Source: Chara braunii (taxonomy: Eukaryota > Streptophyta > Charophyceae > Charales > Characeae). Taken from it: DNA of 30,202 bases. Positions within the stretch are counted from its first letter, which is position 1. Every line of letters begins with the position of its first letter. A program made the position numbers and the translations under genes. The notes below the pieces were generated by a model, which saw only the letters and a list, made by a program, of their open reading frames with translations, was not told where the DNA came from and did not search any database. Of this stretch, positions 17,575-28,236 are shown piece by piece. The DNA lies in contig BFEA01000322.1 in assembly GCA_003427395.1 (NCBI GenBank), positions 1,342,071 to 1,372,272 on the forward strand, read 5' to 3'.

Positions 17575-17870
17575 ATGGTGGCAAAAAAAAAACATTATGT
17601 TGCTCGCCCTACTGAGGCCAACCTGCCAGCCCTTGACCTCGATGATTTTTTGGATAGCAGCAAAGCCTCCTCTTCAACAACTCAGTCCCTTCTCAATGCT
17701 CGCGGTCCGAAATGCCTTTGACCCTTCTTTCTCACGCAGCAATAGAATAGCAGTGCGACCTGGCTGGCCATGCAATAGGTAGACTTTATACAGATACCGG
17801 TTGTGCAACCCTTATTGAGCCTCTAACAGTTCTCAGCTTTCGGCCGCTACTTTCATCACTAGGATAAGTA
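17575..17870 (+). other. Weak coding-like stretch, unknown
   Basis: An ATG at 17575 opens a short frame of about 50 codons (MVAKKKHYVARPTEANLPAL, then DLDDFLDSSKASS) that stops near 17722. A second frame near 17775-17865 reads RLYTDTGCATLIEPLTVL, which contains a DTG sequence superficially like an aspartic protease. Composition is more protein-like than its neighbours, but I recognise no family. It could be a broken retroelement gag-protease remnant or chance. Confidence 0.2.
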
Positions 17871-19514
17871 GTGCACTGGTCAACAGTCTGACATGCTTCC
17901 TCCCTTCCCCACAACTGACATGCCGTGGTACCGTAGTACTGACAACGCTACTGCAGTAACAACAATCAGAGTCAAGCGGCTTTACTGCTGTGTAATGCAG
18001 GTTATCTTGGTCTGTAGTCCGTTTACGCTTTGGTCTGAGATGGCACTCATGGAAGAGACCCTACGACAACAGCCGTACCAGATCCTCAGCAACTGCAGTA
18101 GTCGTACAACAAGTTAGACTCTATCCTGTTAGCAAAGTTTAAACCGGTTAAGCCACTGCAACGACCAAGAACGATCATGCACCACTGACACCACTTTACC
18201 GTATACACAAAGACCCCACACAAAATCGAACTCAACAGACATTAGTAGCTATGGGCAGCACTGCGATGCCCACAAACAGGAAGGACTAATTCGGCTAACA
18301 GCCGCAGCTGAATGCTGTGACAAGTAGGTGGGCATATTCTCCTTTCTCCCCCTCACCCTCGACCTGATTCTATCAATCGACGAATCGAGAACGTACCTCC
18401 CCCTAAGAAGACGACCAGGTGGATGGCCCGTTGCCCACTCACCCAGTGTATAGGCTTGAGCGAAATCGGAGTGAATGTTCCGTTAGAATATAGCCAGGTG
18501 CACGAGTTATCGTGCGCATGCACGAGGAGAAGAGGGAGAGAGTTTTCCATCGATAGGAGGAGCAACGCACCGGGTAACAGATAAGTCTCTATCTTCGCTG
18601 CCCGCCTCCAGCATCCCCCTCAGAAGCGACTGGCAAAAAAACGAATGAATGCTCCGCTAAAATGCGGAAGTATTCATTGCCATACTCAAACTCTCCTCTG
18701 CACGCAACCTACTTCTCTTCTAACATCATATCTACTTACTCCCTCATAAAACTAACTCCACGATCGAATTCGCCCTGTTTTAAAAAGTTAATCTAACATC
18801 TTCTCCTACTCAATTCCGTCATGGATTGAGTGAGGTAAGCGTTTTCTCATCTTATTTTTCCCTCCTCTCCGCCACGGCTCGGCGCACTAACTTTCTCTAC
18901 TAACTCTCTTTCCACTGATGCTAAAACTAGCTTCACCATTGCACTCGCCCGGGACTAAAACCCCCAAAACACCACCTCCCTCGCTTGATTCCGTGGTGAT
19001 TCGAGTGAGCTACTTCACTTCGCCCTTTTTTCATCCACTACCTCCACCATCTCTCCTACACGTCTCTTTCGTACGTAGCTCTCGTTCTACTACTCCTCTA
19101 ACAAAACGAACCGTAGAGTCACGTTCCCCGTCCCTCATAACCTCTATACCCATCTCCCGTTCGACCGATTCTGCAAGGTATCACGTGCGCTACCCTCTCC
19201 CCGCTGCGCCCCGGTTGTTCCTTCACCATAACTTTCGTCACTGCGTTTTCCCTCTCTGCGCACGCACCTAGCGCAGAAGTCCGTCCCGGTTCCTCTGCTT
19301 TTCTCAGCGGCCCGTCGGCCTCACCTCCTGCTCTCCGGCCCGATAGCGCTTAGCGCAGCAGCCCGTCCTGACAGCTCCTGCATGCGCACTTGATCCTACA
19401 TCGCCCGACTCTCTTAGGGGCGAGCGCAATACCCGATGGCAACTATCCCCGTCACAATGGCTCAGTAGACCGATTAGCGGCTCACGCTATCTTTGTGAAA
19501 ATTTTGAAGAAGCG
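17871..19514. other. Unassigned region with scattered hairpins
   Basis: No gene is recognised. Hairpins: GCACGA/TCGTGC with a 4-nt loop near 18500-18515; a composite hairpin near 18646-18681 (AATGAAT/ATTCATT outside, TCCGC/GCGGA inside); ACTCAAT/ATTGAGT with a 10-nt loop near 18808-18831. The sequence GAATG(T/C)TCCG(T/C)TA(G/A)AAT occurs twice (near 18472 and 18650). 18840-19300 is pyrimidine-rich with many CTC and TCC runs. Confidence 0.4.
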
Positions 19515-19560
19515 AAAACAACTACTTGAACTGCTTCAAAACAACTACTTGAACTGCTTC
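19515..19560. repeat. Perfect 23-bp tandem duplication
   Basis: AAAACAACTACTTGAACTGC plus TTC occurs twice back to back (19515-19537, 19538-19560). A recent small duplication in noncoding sequence. Confidence 0.95.
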
Positions 19561-22447
19561 GACTAGTCCCCCGCCACAGCACCTCAGCGTCGCTCCGCCC
19601 CGGCATGCTGCACGAGGACCCGACCTCCATTCCGAGGCTAGGTTCAGACAGGCGTAGTATGCTATGTACAAGCCGCCTTCGCAGCCGGGTCGCGCTAATC
19701 TTCTCTATATCGTTTCAATTTTAACGGATGTCCCGAAAGATAAACCTGTGGGCCGCCCTCCTCTCAAACGGACGGGTCTCAGGCTATTCGTAATCGCCTT
19801 CCCCTTCATCGTTCCATCCAAATTCAGACCCGTATTTCAACAGCTCATGGGTGCAGACAGCAGTACCAATCCCATGCCCCCGCTACAGCACGCCTGGCCC
19901 CGCTATGTTCAGCCATTGGGACAACCCCGACTTTGTCGCGAGTGGGAGAGCGCTGCCCACCGGCTCGTACGCACATTGCACCCCTCGGCCCGTGTTCTAA
20001 GGCAGGTTGGGTAGGGGAATTCCGCTAACTTCCTGAACACGCACAGGTCCCATAGGGCAAACAAAAGAGGCGGATGCTCAAGGCCCTCGACTCGTCTCGA
20101 CGACCCCCAAATCCATCACCGCGTCCAAGTCAACGGGACACCGGGGCCAAGACACAAAATAATAAAAACAAGATAATAAATAATAAAAAAACTTTTAGTC
20201 ATTTAGAACATGTCGAACTAGGAAGAGACAAGCGCTAGTACCGTCCTCACGTTGTCGATGGCAAAACCAACGGAGATAGCCCCGTCGGACCCTCGACTCC
20301 TTGGTCCCTTCAGACTACTCTGATATCGTTGTGCCATCGCCACTTGATCTCGATCCCTGAATCTCCCAGATGAAAGTCCAATATTGTAACCAATAGTGCT
20401 AGCTCAAGGCTGGGTCTAGTTTCGACGGACACCTGAATAGGCAGATACTGCGCGACGCACAAATCTACCAAAACGTTTTCAAAATCACATTGGTGTGGGC
20501 GCCGTCCTCCACACGTACTCACAGGCCACCGACAAGCGCACCAATCAAGAAAAAAAAATCTTTTTAATCCTAGTTTAATAAAATCTTGGCCGACAACCAA
20601 CGCCAGTTTCACAATCATCAAAAAAAAAAAAAAAAAATTGCGCGCGCCTTAAGTTTGCGCGCCCATACACTCCCTACTCTAGTCATTCATTCAAATGTCG
20701 TAAACCAGGACACAGTCACGCCTCGCACGGTATACTTAAACTTTAAACCCAACTTATTTTTTATCACTTGCAAAAAATAAAGTGGATACCTTTGTAAGGG
20801 TATTCGCGCTGACAACGGGGGGCACAAATTACCTTCCCTAAGGGGTTGTCACCACCCTTAGGTACATATCCTTATCGAGCTACTGACCCACGCGCTAAAG
20901 TTTTTAGATGCAATTGCAGAGGTAGGTCAGCAAAGAGCGTTTGCTCGATTCGCTACATTATAGGAAACACTTGGTTAAAGGCTACATGGACCCGAACGTT
21001 GTTCCTCCTTTAGGGCGCTGATCTCCTAAGTACGAAGCGGACGTCAGTCGACTAGGACGCTCTCAATGAAGCGTGAAACCCACAACTCAATCCTAGAAAA
21101 CACTAGTAAAAAAAAAGTTATAACAACCACACATAATTATATCAAAAGGAATCAACTGTAGTCGATAGAAAGGTATATCTAATTTGAAATAATAACTGAA
21201 AGAATGGTACATTCAATAAGCAAGATCGGAATAAAACCCGACCACCTCGGGTTGAACTCCATAAAAAAATTATATAGCTGTCAGAAAGAACTTGGCTCCG
21301 ACAATAACCTCAATACAACCGACAAGGTGGTCGGTCTGCCTCAATTTTGACTTGATGAGACTCAGTACCAAAGTCATTCATTTCACCCTACCATGGACCG
21401 AAAATTAGGCACATACACCCGTCTTCATACATTTTTTATTTTTTTTTGGATAACATGCTACTTTGCTAATGGTGCTTGATCAGGTGCATTACTTGAAGTG
21501 TTGCATGTCTCTCTCTCTCGAAAGTAGTCTGGGGTACTCCTCATCGCCCGAGCACAAAGTTCGGGTCTTAGAAGTCGGGTTGTCTCAATTGAATCGGCAT
21601 AATACCCCCCCGTAAAACGGTTTACTTTAGGTCGATAACAGGGTCGGTTCCTATAACAACGAAACCTCGCCCCAGATGCTTCCTTGAAAGAAAGAAAGCA
21701 TCCACCGCAAGTAAATTTCAGTTGTTCCCACCCTCCATTGCCCAAGGTAACTTAAACGAAAAAAGTCAGAAGAAATGGAGAATGAGAACCATTTAGACAG
21801 GTATAGGAAAATAAAGACATCCGGGATAGAAAGGGTCAATCCTAAAAAAAGACTGAGTTTGACTATCTTTATTTTCATTATATTGACGATTTTTTTCTAC
21901 GATACCCGTTGAAATTATTCACTTTAAAATACAAGTGTTTTCAACATGCAGGTAGGCGAAATGGTAAAAACATGACAATTTTTTTTTTTCATCTCAAATA
22001 GGCAAAATCAATCTCTTTTTCACGTATCCTTTTACCTACCTGCACAAAACGCAAAGCAAATAAGTTTAAAAGAAACCAGTACAATTTCATGCTCAAGTTA
22101 GACCTTTCCATTCGCATGCATGACTTCCACAACTTTCCTCTACCCTTTATTTCGAACATTTAAAACAAACAGGGTCAAACAAAGTGTGGGTTCACGCAAG
22201 TGTGAAGGGAAATCTAAGTCAATCAACTAGCCTTAAGTGAAGTGGTGCCGAACGCGCCTGGCTCACTCAAGAAATTCAGGCAAAAATATACTTGTCGCCA
22301 AAGAAGACCGCAATCCCAAGGTAAGTTCCAAATCAACCAATGACCTTAATTCACTTTCCACTCGCACATCCCACACGCGGCAGCTCCAAGTATGAAAACG
22401 GCGAGCCGCACATGTCCAAAAAACAGAAGTTCATGGGTCCCATGTAA
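19561..22447. other. Unassigned region, no recognisable gene
   Basis: Several 60-120 codon frames (for example 19664-20014 plus; 20310-20621 and 21458-21745 minus) show no family motif, no supporting context and biased low-complexity parts, so I do not call them genes. A hairpin CCTAAGGG/CCCTTAGG with a 10-nt loop lies at 20837-20862. An A17-like run is at 20620-20637. AT-rich from 21100 onward. Confidence 0.4.
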
Positions 22448-22486
22448 GTGCGAACTGGTCTCAACTGGTCCCAATTGGTCCCGCAC
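22448..22486. repeat. Three 10-bp repeats inside a hairpin
   Basis: AACTGGTC is repeated three times at 10-bp spacing (22453-22480; the third copy AATTGGTC), enclosed by complementary arms GTGCG (22448-22452) and CGCAC (22482-22486). Noncoding; function unknown. Confidence 0.75.
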
Positions 22487-24001
22487 TATTCCTTCAGCAC
22501 TTGATGACGTCGCCCGCCCCAATCACTTCTACCACGCCTCACCAAAAAAATAAAACACTTATGTTTACTTTGTCGGCACTGCCCGTCTCACCCACGTGTT
22601 TTGCTGGTCCCCCTGGTTCCACTTGGTCAAAGTCAAAGGTTCCACCTTTGCTGACGCGTGAACAAAAAAATGGCGCGTCGTTTCCCTATCGGTACCTCAA
22701 TCGATGTTCACCATAATAGTCCCACTCAAAAAATATTCCTCCACCGATGTTGACGATGAGCTCCTTGACGCGCCAACACTTTCTCCTCCACTTAGTACCG
22801 TCTGACGGACCTCAATTTCGACAGAATCATGCTGCTAAAAATTGTTGTCTTTGACACTGAAAAAAAATCGGTAACACTTCCCTATAGAAGTGGGAAAATA
22901 GCCATTCATGGGTCCGTCCGTCGGTACCACCACTAATGAAGTTTTATCGTCCCGCTTAATTAGTAAAATTTGGGCAGTTGATAAAATTCAGGTCCAAAGA
23001 GTACTTGCGCCGCGCTGCCTTGGTCCTGCAACGTCCCTAATACTGTCTTGCTGAACCAACTTCAACCAAGAAGAGGAGGAGTAGAGTGCTCCCTACCCTG
23101 ACTATGATTGTCCCGCTCCTCTAGCGCTCCACTGCAGACCTCCGGCCTCCTCTCACGTTGCCTCTGACAGCTCCCCCAACAACCCAGCAACACTCAAGTG
23201 TGTTTGTCACACAGTAGCAGCAGGTGCTTATGTGTGTGGCAGCTGGGAGCAACTGCCTATTTTATAGTAGTTGAGGAAGGTTGGACGTCACTCCAGTCCC
23301 CAAGCAAAATCGTGGGCTCACCTTGATCTCGCGAAAATCAACGGCTAACTGTGGCCGCACGACAACCACAACCTTAGTGAGGGCAGTTTTTTAACTACCC
23401 TGTTTTTTTTTTTTTTTTCTTTATCTCAACTATCTTGAAATGTCACGAGATAGGTGAGGTCATGGCATTTCCAAAACTGGTTTTCTTTTATTTTTATGAT
23501 AATGGGTTAGAGAGATGCAACCTCTTTCAGTTTGATGTATCTTACACTGTTTTCTATGGCAGATGCATCAAGGAAAAAACTGTACTTAGCTTTTTCCTTT
23601 TTAACCCTTCCATTTTTAGGCTCCTTTTAAGAACAGGAGCCTAATAGTTCTGCCAGAGGTAGCACTTCGTCAGGACAAGTGTCCCCACGAGAATGCACAA
23701 AAATAAAGAAAAATGAACAAACGAAAAAGAAAACTAAAACTAACTCCACCTATTACGCACTCGACCCCTAATTCTAGCCAGGTGCATGTTCAACTTGTTG
23801 AAACCAACAGTATGCCTTCATTTCCCTTTGCCCTCTCCTGAAAACGGGGAGGGGAGTTTGCAGGTTGGGAATGGTAGATCCTCCCCCCCCCAGCCTCCCG
23901 TTTTCTCTCCCTCATCCTCTCTCCAACTCCCTCAAACTCTCTACTTTCCACGCACGCATCCTGGGTCACTCGTGGCTACGAATATTCGTGCCAAAAAGAG
24001 A
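22487..24001. other. Unassigned region with two weak 124-bp-repeat relatives
   Basis: No gene is recognised. TCGGTAACACTTCCCTATAG (near 22868) and AATTAGTAAAATTTGGGCAG (near 22962) resemble pieces of the repeat units at 15598-16060. A small hairpin CAAAGG/CCTTTG is near 22635. T-runs at 23402-23420 and elsewhere. Confidence 0.4.
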
Positions 24002-24067
24002 GTGGGAGCCTATCTTGCTCCCACACAGTCAAAAGGATTGTTTTCACTCACGAGGCAATTGCCTCGT
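24002..24067. repeat. Hairpin plus 18-bp perfect palindrome
   Basis: A hairpin with 8-bp arms GTGGGAGC/GCTCCCAC and a 7-nt loop lies at 24002-24024. The perfect palindrome ACGAGGCAATTGCCTCGT follows at 24050-24067, and then a T-rich tract. It resembles a bacterial terminator, but the setting is eukaryotic, so no such role is claimed. Confidence 0.85.
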
Positions 24068-24257
24068 TTTCTTTTTGTTTTCTTCCTTTTTGTTTTTTGT
24101 TTTTTCTTTTCACAGTAGCTCATAACTGCTTTTTCTCCCCGTTCCCTCCTGTATGCACTCCAACGGCCACAAATCGAGGAGTACATAATAAAAAAAAAAG
24201 AGGGGGAAAATAAAAAAAAGTCTGGCAGTGTACATTTTCAGGTTTCAACATATACGT

Positions 24258-24258
<1 letters not shown>

Positions 24259-24332
<74 letters not shown>
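24259..24332. repeat. (CA)37 microsatellite
   Basis: 74 bp of uninterrupted CA. Flanking sequence is noncoding (T/G-rich on the right). Confidence 0.98.
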
Positions 24333-24333
<1 letters not shown>

Positions 24334-24457
24334 GTGTAGTAGTGTGTATTTTCATGTTCTAGCGGTAGACTCGTTCAATTTTGCCCATCCTATCGATGGA
24401 ACTAGCGTGAGACTTGCTATGAGGTTGGAGACTTACCTGTTGGCCGACTTTCTGCAA

Positions 24458-24479
24458 CCCGTTCTTTGAAACGAACGGG
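24458..24479. repeat. Short hairpin, 7-bp arms
   Basis: CCCGTTC/GAACGGG around TTTGAAAC. Noncoding context. 24480-24824 holds only A-rich and T-rich sequence with no gene. Confidence 0.75.
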
Positions 24480-24824
24480 CGAAGAGAAAAACTTACAGCT
24501 CGCTAAAACGAGAAATGGGGGAGGAGAATTTATAACCCAAAATCTAAAATAAAATCTAAACAGAAAGTTTAAAAAAAAAAATCTAATAAGAATAAGGAAA
24601 AAAAAAAAATCCCTTACCTAGGGCTGCCCGTGAGAACCGACATCTTCTGTCGTTCTTGGGGACTTATAGTCCCTGTAAGTTCTCCTTGCGCCATATGGTA
24701 CTTCATTTTTTTATTTTTTTTTTATTTTTTTTTAAGTCAACGGTCGCTCCACAGTTGTGGCCCATCCACGAACTATTGAAATATAGACCCAAGTTCGAAT
24801 CTATGAGATTCGAAAAAGTTGAAG

Positions 24825-25034
24825 TTTTTTTTTTTCGATGTAATCGTGTCATCCTTGCGTAGGTGTCATGTCGAATCCGCGCGACAGATCCCAGCCACGT
24901 GATCTCATCGGTCTCGCCTTCGTGATAACCAACTCCAAAAGGAGCTAGCCCGATTAGGGCACAATCAGATTCGTTCCCTGCGTCTGCTGCGTGACGGTCT
25001 GCTGTGTTTACCCACTGGGCTAGCCCCTATTACG
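24825..25034 (-). mobile_element. tRNA-related SINE-like element with A tail
   Basis: On the minus strand, TAGCCCAGTGGG (25022-25011) fits the RNA polymerase III A-box consensus TRGCNNAGYNGG exactly. GGAACGAATCT (24977-24967) is a B-box-like sequence (consensus GGTTCGANTCC, three differences) at a tRNA-like distance. GGGGCTA (25027-25021) can pair with TAGCTCC (24947-24941), with one wobble, like an acceptor stem. About 110 bp of unrelated sequence follows, and then an 11-A run (T11 on the plus strand, 24825-24835). Head, body and A tail of ~210 bp suit a SINE. No clear target duplication was found. Confidence 0.45.
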
Positions 25035-25689
25035 AAAGCAGAAGCAGCAACCGTCCTATTTGAAGGGTTGCACCCAATAGGTCGACCCTCCTGCCTATGG
25101 CCCATCAGGCTCTGCCTGTTTGCCCCTTTCGCATGGATGGATGCCTATCCACGACTTGGAGGTCACCCAAACGGGTAGGTCACGACATCGACTTTTCGGC
25201 CTTTGGCGTGGAGTCAAATCCCGCGGCCTAATAATTTACAAAAATCAAATATTTAAGCATTCTACTTCTCACACGTCGCCATCCCATGTCCGACGTGTCC
25301 ATTCTTTTTAACCTAGTTAGGCTCTGAATCATGCGACTGCTTTTCACGTCCGCACGCCTCTGCAGCCTCGACAAAAACGAAGCACTGCCGGTTACTGCCA
25401 TTACTCTCGGACATCTCAAGCGTCCGGACTAAGGTTCGGTCAAGTTTTTGTCTCTCGGTCATAGGCTAGTCTAAATAAACTTCTAGCAGACGTCAGTCTC
25501 ATCAAGTCCCTCAATTTAATAAAAAAGTTCGACAATGTCCGATACCGAAAAACCTAAGCAGATACCCATATAAGGGTTTCTGCTCCGACACTGATGGAAG
25601 AAACTGATGTACCCCCCACCTAACTAATTATCGAGAGGTTGTTTGCGTTAGGACCTCTCTAGGTGGCTCCCTCGCAAGCATTGGTGGTG
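25035..25689. other. Unassigned; upstream of Gy4
   Basis: No gene is recognised. GGAGTCAAATCCCGCGG near 25210 resembles the 3' part of a tRNA but lacks a convincing rest. ACCCATATAAGGGT near 25566 resembles the palindrome at 12410 and may be a TATA-type element of a lost 5' LTR of Gy4; this is a guess. Confidence 0.35.
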
Positions 25690-25711
25690 ACTTGATCACT
25701 GGTCTCCGTGC

Positions 25712-26158
25712 TTGGGCCGAAATAAAGAAGAAGTCGAAGGGGCAACTAATAATAGCAAATGTAGAAGTAAGCAGAGAAAGGATAAGGGTGTTAGTCAACA
25801 GTGGGTCAACGAGCGGTTATATGAGTCGAAGAGGGTGCAAAAGATCGACCTGGGAATGAAGGTGAATAAGCTTGACGAGTCGACTATTAGTAAGTTCGTC
25901 GATAATAGAGAGATGGTAGTGTGTGAATATGTTGAAAGGGTTAAGGCATGCCTCTGGTTGGAGGCAGGGGGTAAGGAGGAAAAAGTTTTGCACTCTCTGA
26001 CACTTTTAGAGGAGGATAGCCTTCCTTTTGACATGATATTAGGAACAGACTATGGCAAGCCACACATGCTGAGATCAAGATTCACGAACACGAGTGTTGG
26101 CTGCCTAGTCCCATATGTGGGAAAAAACGGTTACGTTTGTTTCAAGCATTCTGCGTAG
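25712..26158 (+). pseudogene. Gy4 retropepsin-like protease remnant
   Basis: The active-site region lies near 25786-25825, in a frame different from the long one: LVNSGSTSGYMSRR, where relatives have a catalytic D-S/T-G. The aspartate is N here. The long frame (from 25712) becomes homologous only later: VLHSLTLLEEDSLPFDMILG followed by TDYGKPHMLR matches the Gy2 protease (VLHSLTLLVEDNLPFGLILG). So there is a frameshift within the domain and loss of the catalytic residue. The first ~50 residues of the long frame are not reliable protein. Confidence 0.72.
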
Positions 26159-26742
26159 AGAGTAGGTTGTTTCTTTGTTGTATGAGTGCCCCCACGTTCA
26201 TCAGACACATGGCCAAGAATGAGCCTGTTGAACAAGTGTCTGTTGCCTATGCGAGACCAATTAGTGAAGGGAAAAAGGAGGAAGTGTTTATACCACTTAA
26301 TGTGCCGAAACTGTTAGACGAGTTCGGTGGTGTGGGAGAGACCCCAAGTGGAGTAGTGGAGAGGGAAACCAAGTACCGGATAGATGTAGAACCCAGTAGC
26401 CGGATTCCCATGAGCCCCATCTATCAGATGTCTCCCAAACAGTTTGATGAGTTGAGCAAACAGTTAGATGAGTTGATAGAGAACGGGTGGATTAAACCAA
26501 GTTCCTCACCGTATGGTGCATCGGTCTTATTTGTGCCAAAAAAAAAAAACGATACGTGTATGTATAAAGAGTATACTATAAAAAATACAAAATCATTGTT
26601 GCAGATAGACGACCTTCTGGATACAGTGCAGGGTTGCAAATATTTCTCAAAGATAGATTTGAAATCAGACTACCATCAGATCGAGGTGTTGCTTGAGGAT
26701 CAACACAAAACAATATTTAAGACTCAATACGGCCGCTACTAA
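26137..26742 (+). pseudogene. Gy4 protease-RT linker and RT N-terminal half
   Basis: Blocks: EQVSVAYARPISEGKKEEVF, PKLLDEFGGVGETPSG, KYRIDVEPSSRIPMSPIYQM, FDELSKQLDELIENGWIKPS, SSPYGASVLFVPKKKND, then LLQIDDLLDTVQGCKYFSKI and DLKSDYHQIEVLLEDQHKT. The catalytic aspartate in SKIDL is present. Sequence around 26555-26600 (CMYKEYTIKNTK) is distorted relative to CIDYRGLNAITVKN in Gy3, so mutations or a small indel have struck there. A TAA at 26740-26742 interrupts just before the MPFGLTN block, which continues in the same frame from 26746. Confidence 0.88.
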
Positions 26743-26745
26743 TTT

Positions 26746-27060
26746 GTGGTGATGCCTTTCGGCTTGACTAATGCCCCTGCTACCTTTCAACGATTTATGA
26801 ATGAACGCTTTCACGATTTGTTGGACAAATTTGTTGTCGTCTATTTAGATGATATCTTGATTTTTAGCAAGTTGCTAAAGGAGAACGAACAACATCTTCG
26901 ATTAGTATTGAGCAAGTTGCGTGAACCTTACTTTAAGTTAGACCCAAAGAAGTGTGAATGGTTCAAACGTCAGGTGTTGTATTTGGGTTATGTGTTAGAT
27001 GGATGCGGAATCAAACCGGAAAACGCCAAAATAGCAGCAATTAGGGACTTGTCGGCATAA
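26746..27060 (+). pseudogene. Gy4 RT palm with intact YLDD
   Basis: Blocks: VMPFGLTNAPATFQRFMNER, DLLDKFVVVYLDDILIFSK, KENEQHLRLVLSKLREPYFK, LDPKKCEWFKRQVLYLGYVL, KIAAIRDLSA. The YLDD active site is intact, unlike Gy2's YLDN. It is separated from the preceding fragment by a single in-frame TAA and ends at another TAA (27058-27060). It is part of the same polyprotein. Confidence 0.9.
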
Positions 27061-27465
27061 TATACTTTGACGAAACTACGAACGTTCCTTGGTTTGCCCA
27101 ACTATTACTGCAAGTTCGTATGAAACTTTACTGTAATAGTTGCTCCATTGCGTAGGTTGTTGAGAAAATAAACAGTCTAGAAATGGGGCAAGGAATGTAC
27201 CCTCAACCTTTAAACGTTTGAAGAAGTGTTTGATATAATACCCGGTTCTTAACATCGTTAATCCGTCCTTGCCGTTTATAGTGATCACTAACGCCAGTCA
27301 ATACGGGATAAGTGTTGTACTCCAACAAAATGACGACAATGGGTACAGGCCCGTTGAGTTTATTTCTTGCAAGCCTTAAATCACTGACGACATTACCTAC
27401 TAGGGCAACATTTCAAGGTGTATTTAGACCATGAGACACTTCGCTAGCAAAAGACCCAAGCCCAG
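27061..27465 (+). pseudogene. Gy4 RT thumb and RNase H N-terminus, heavily decayed
   Basis: Short readable pieces across frames: LRTFLGLPNYYCKFV near 27075-27120, VIVAPLRRLLRK near 27132-27170, VITNASQYGISVVLQQNDDN near 27280-27340 and YRPVEF near 27341-27361. In this last block the RNase H first catalytic aspartate (TTDAS in relatives) reads TNAS. Stops occur throughout, and the ELYALRQ...HWKHYLLG segment is unreadable. Non-functional. Confidence 0.75.
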
Positions 27466-27813
27466 ATGACACCTAAGTTGACAAGGTGGGTTGGGGAGAT
27501 AGATCAACTTCACTTTGAACTAAATTCAGTAAAGGAGAAATATAACGTCGTTTCTGATGCGCTAAGCAAACGAGCTGATTTCTTCGGTGTCATTGTAATA
27601 TACTTAGATGTGGGCGTCGGGTTACAAGAGAATATTAGATCCGCTTACATTAGTGATCCGGTCCATAGTCAGTTAATGAACAAGGTGCATACGACACCAC
27701 ATGAAGTTTCGAACTATAGGGTGACACATGGACTACTATTTGAGAAGACGGACATGCACGACATATTATGCATATCGAACAATGGGGAGATTCACAGTTT
27801 AATCCTAGGGTAA
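27466..27813 (+). pseudogene. Gy4 RNase H C-terminus and linker to integrase
   Basis: Blocks: MTPKLTRWVGEIDQLHFELN, KEKYNVVSDALSKRADFFGV, IVIYLDVGVGLQENIRSAYI, VHTTPHEVSNYRVTHGLLFE. These align without gaps to Gy2 7920-8252. The frame ends (TAA, 27811-27813) as the integrase zinc-binding region begins. In the following bases the HHCC region is readable (GHFGWRKTYANLLRCY, HGYEVCQRSK), with the first of the paired cysteines changed to tyrosine. Confidence 0.87.
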
Positions 27814-27927
27814 TGTCACGATGTTGAGGGACATTTCGGTTGGAGAAAAACATATGCTAACCTCCTACGCTGCTACACATGGACTGGAATAAAGCATGAT
27901 TGCATAACTTATGTACACGGTTACGAA

Positions 27928-28236
27928 GTGTGCCAAAGGAGCAAGAGTTTCACGTACCGTCCCCTTGGTTTACTTAGACTGTTGCCTATACCGTCGGGTT
28001 TTGAAGACTCTGTGTCTATAGATTTTATGAACAGTAAGGTTAGACGCAAAAATGATAAAAGTCAGGTTATCGTAATTATAGACAAGTTTAACAACTTTAT
28101 TATTTTTGTTTCACCCTCTGCTGAAGCAAGAACGAACTTAGTAATTCGTGAATTATTCAATCATTGGATAAAAGACTACCGGCATCCCTTGGCTATTGTA
28201 AGTGATAGGCATACGAGGTTCACGGTCGAGCACTGA
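27928..28236 (+). pseudogene. Gy4 integrase core
   Basis: Blocks: CQRSKSFTYRPLGLLRLLPI, PSGFEDSVSIDFMNSKVRRK (first catalytic Asp in SIDF), QVIVIIDKFNNFIIFVS, DYRHPLAIVSDRHTRFTVEH (second catalytic Asp). The stop at 28234-28236 precedes the third catalytic block, which is still readable near 28290-28330 as YPETNGETEQMNEVL. So the acidic triad survives at sequence level, although the frame is broken. First Cys of the zinc finger is lost just upstream. Confidence 0.87.

Noticed and set aside
19664-20014. A 116-codon plus-strand open frame
   Set aside because: No family similarity that I recognise, no supporting signals, and no neighbour that gives it a role.
21458-21745. A 95-codon minus-strand open frame
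   Set aside because: Superficially protein-like, but no motif was recognised and nothing nearby supports expression; left as unassigned.
24002-24090. Rho-independent transcription terminator
   Set aside because: The hairpins and T tract look the part, but the window is eukaryotic and has no gene ending here.
24940-25030. A functional tRNA gene
   Set aside because: The A-box is good but the T-arm does not fold and the B-box has three mismatches, so a SINE-like derivative fits better.
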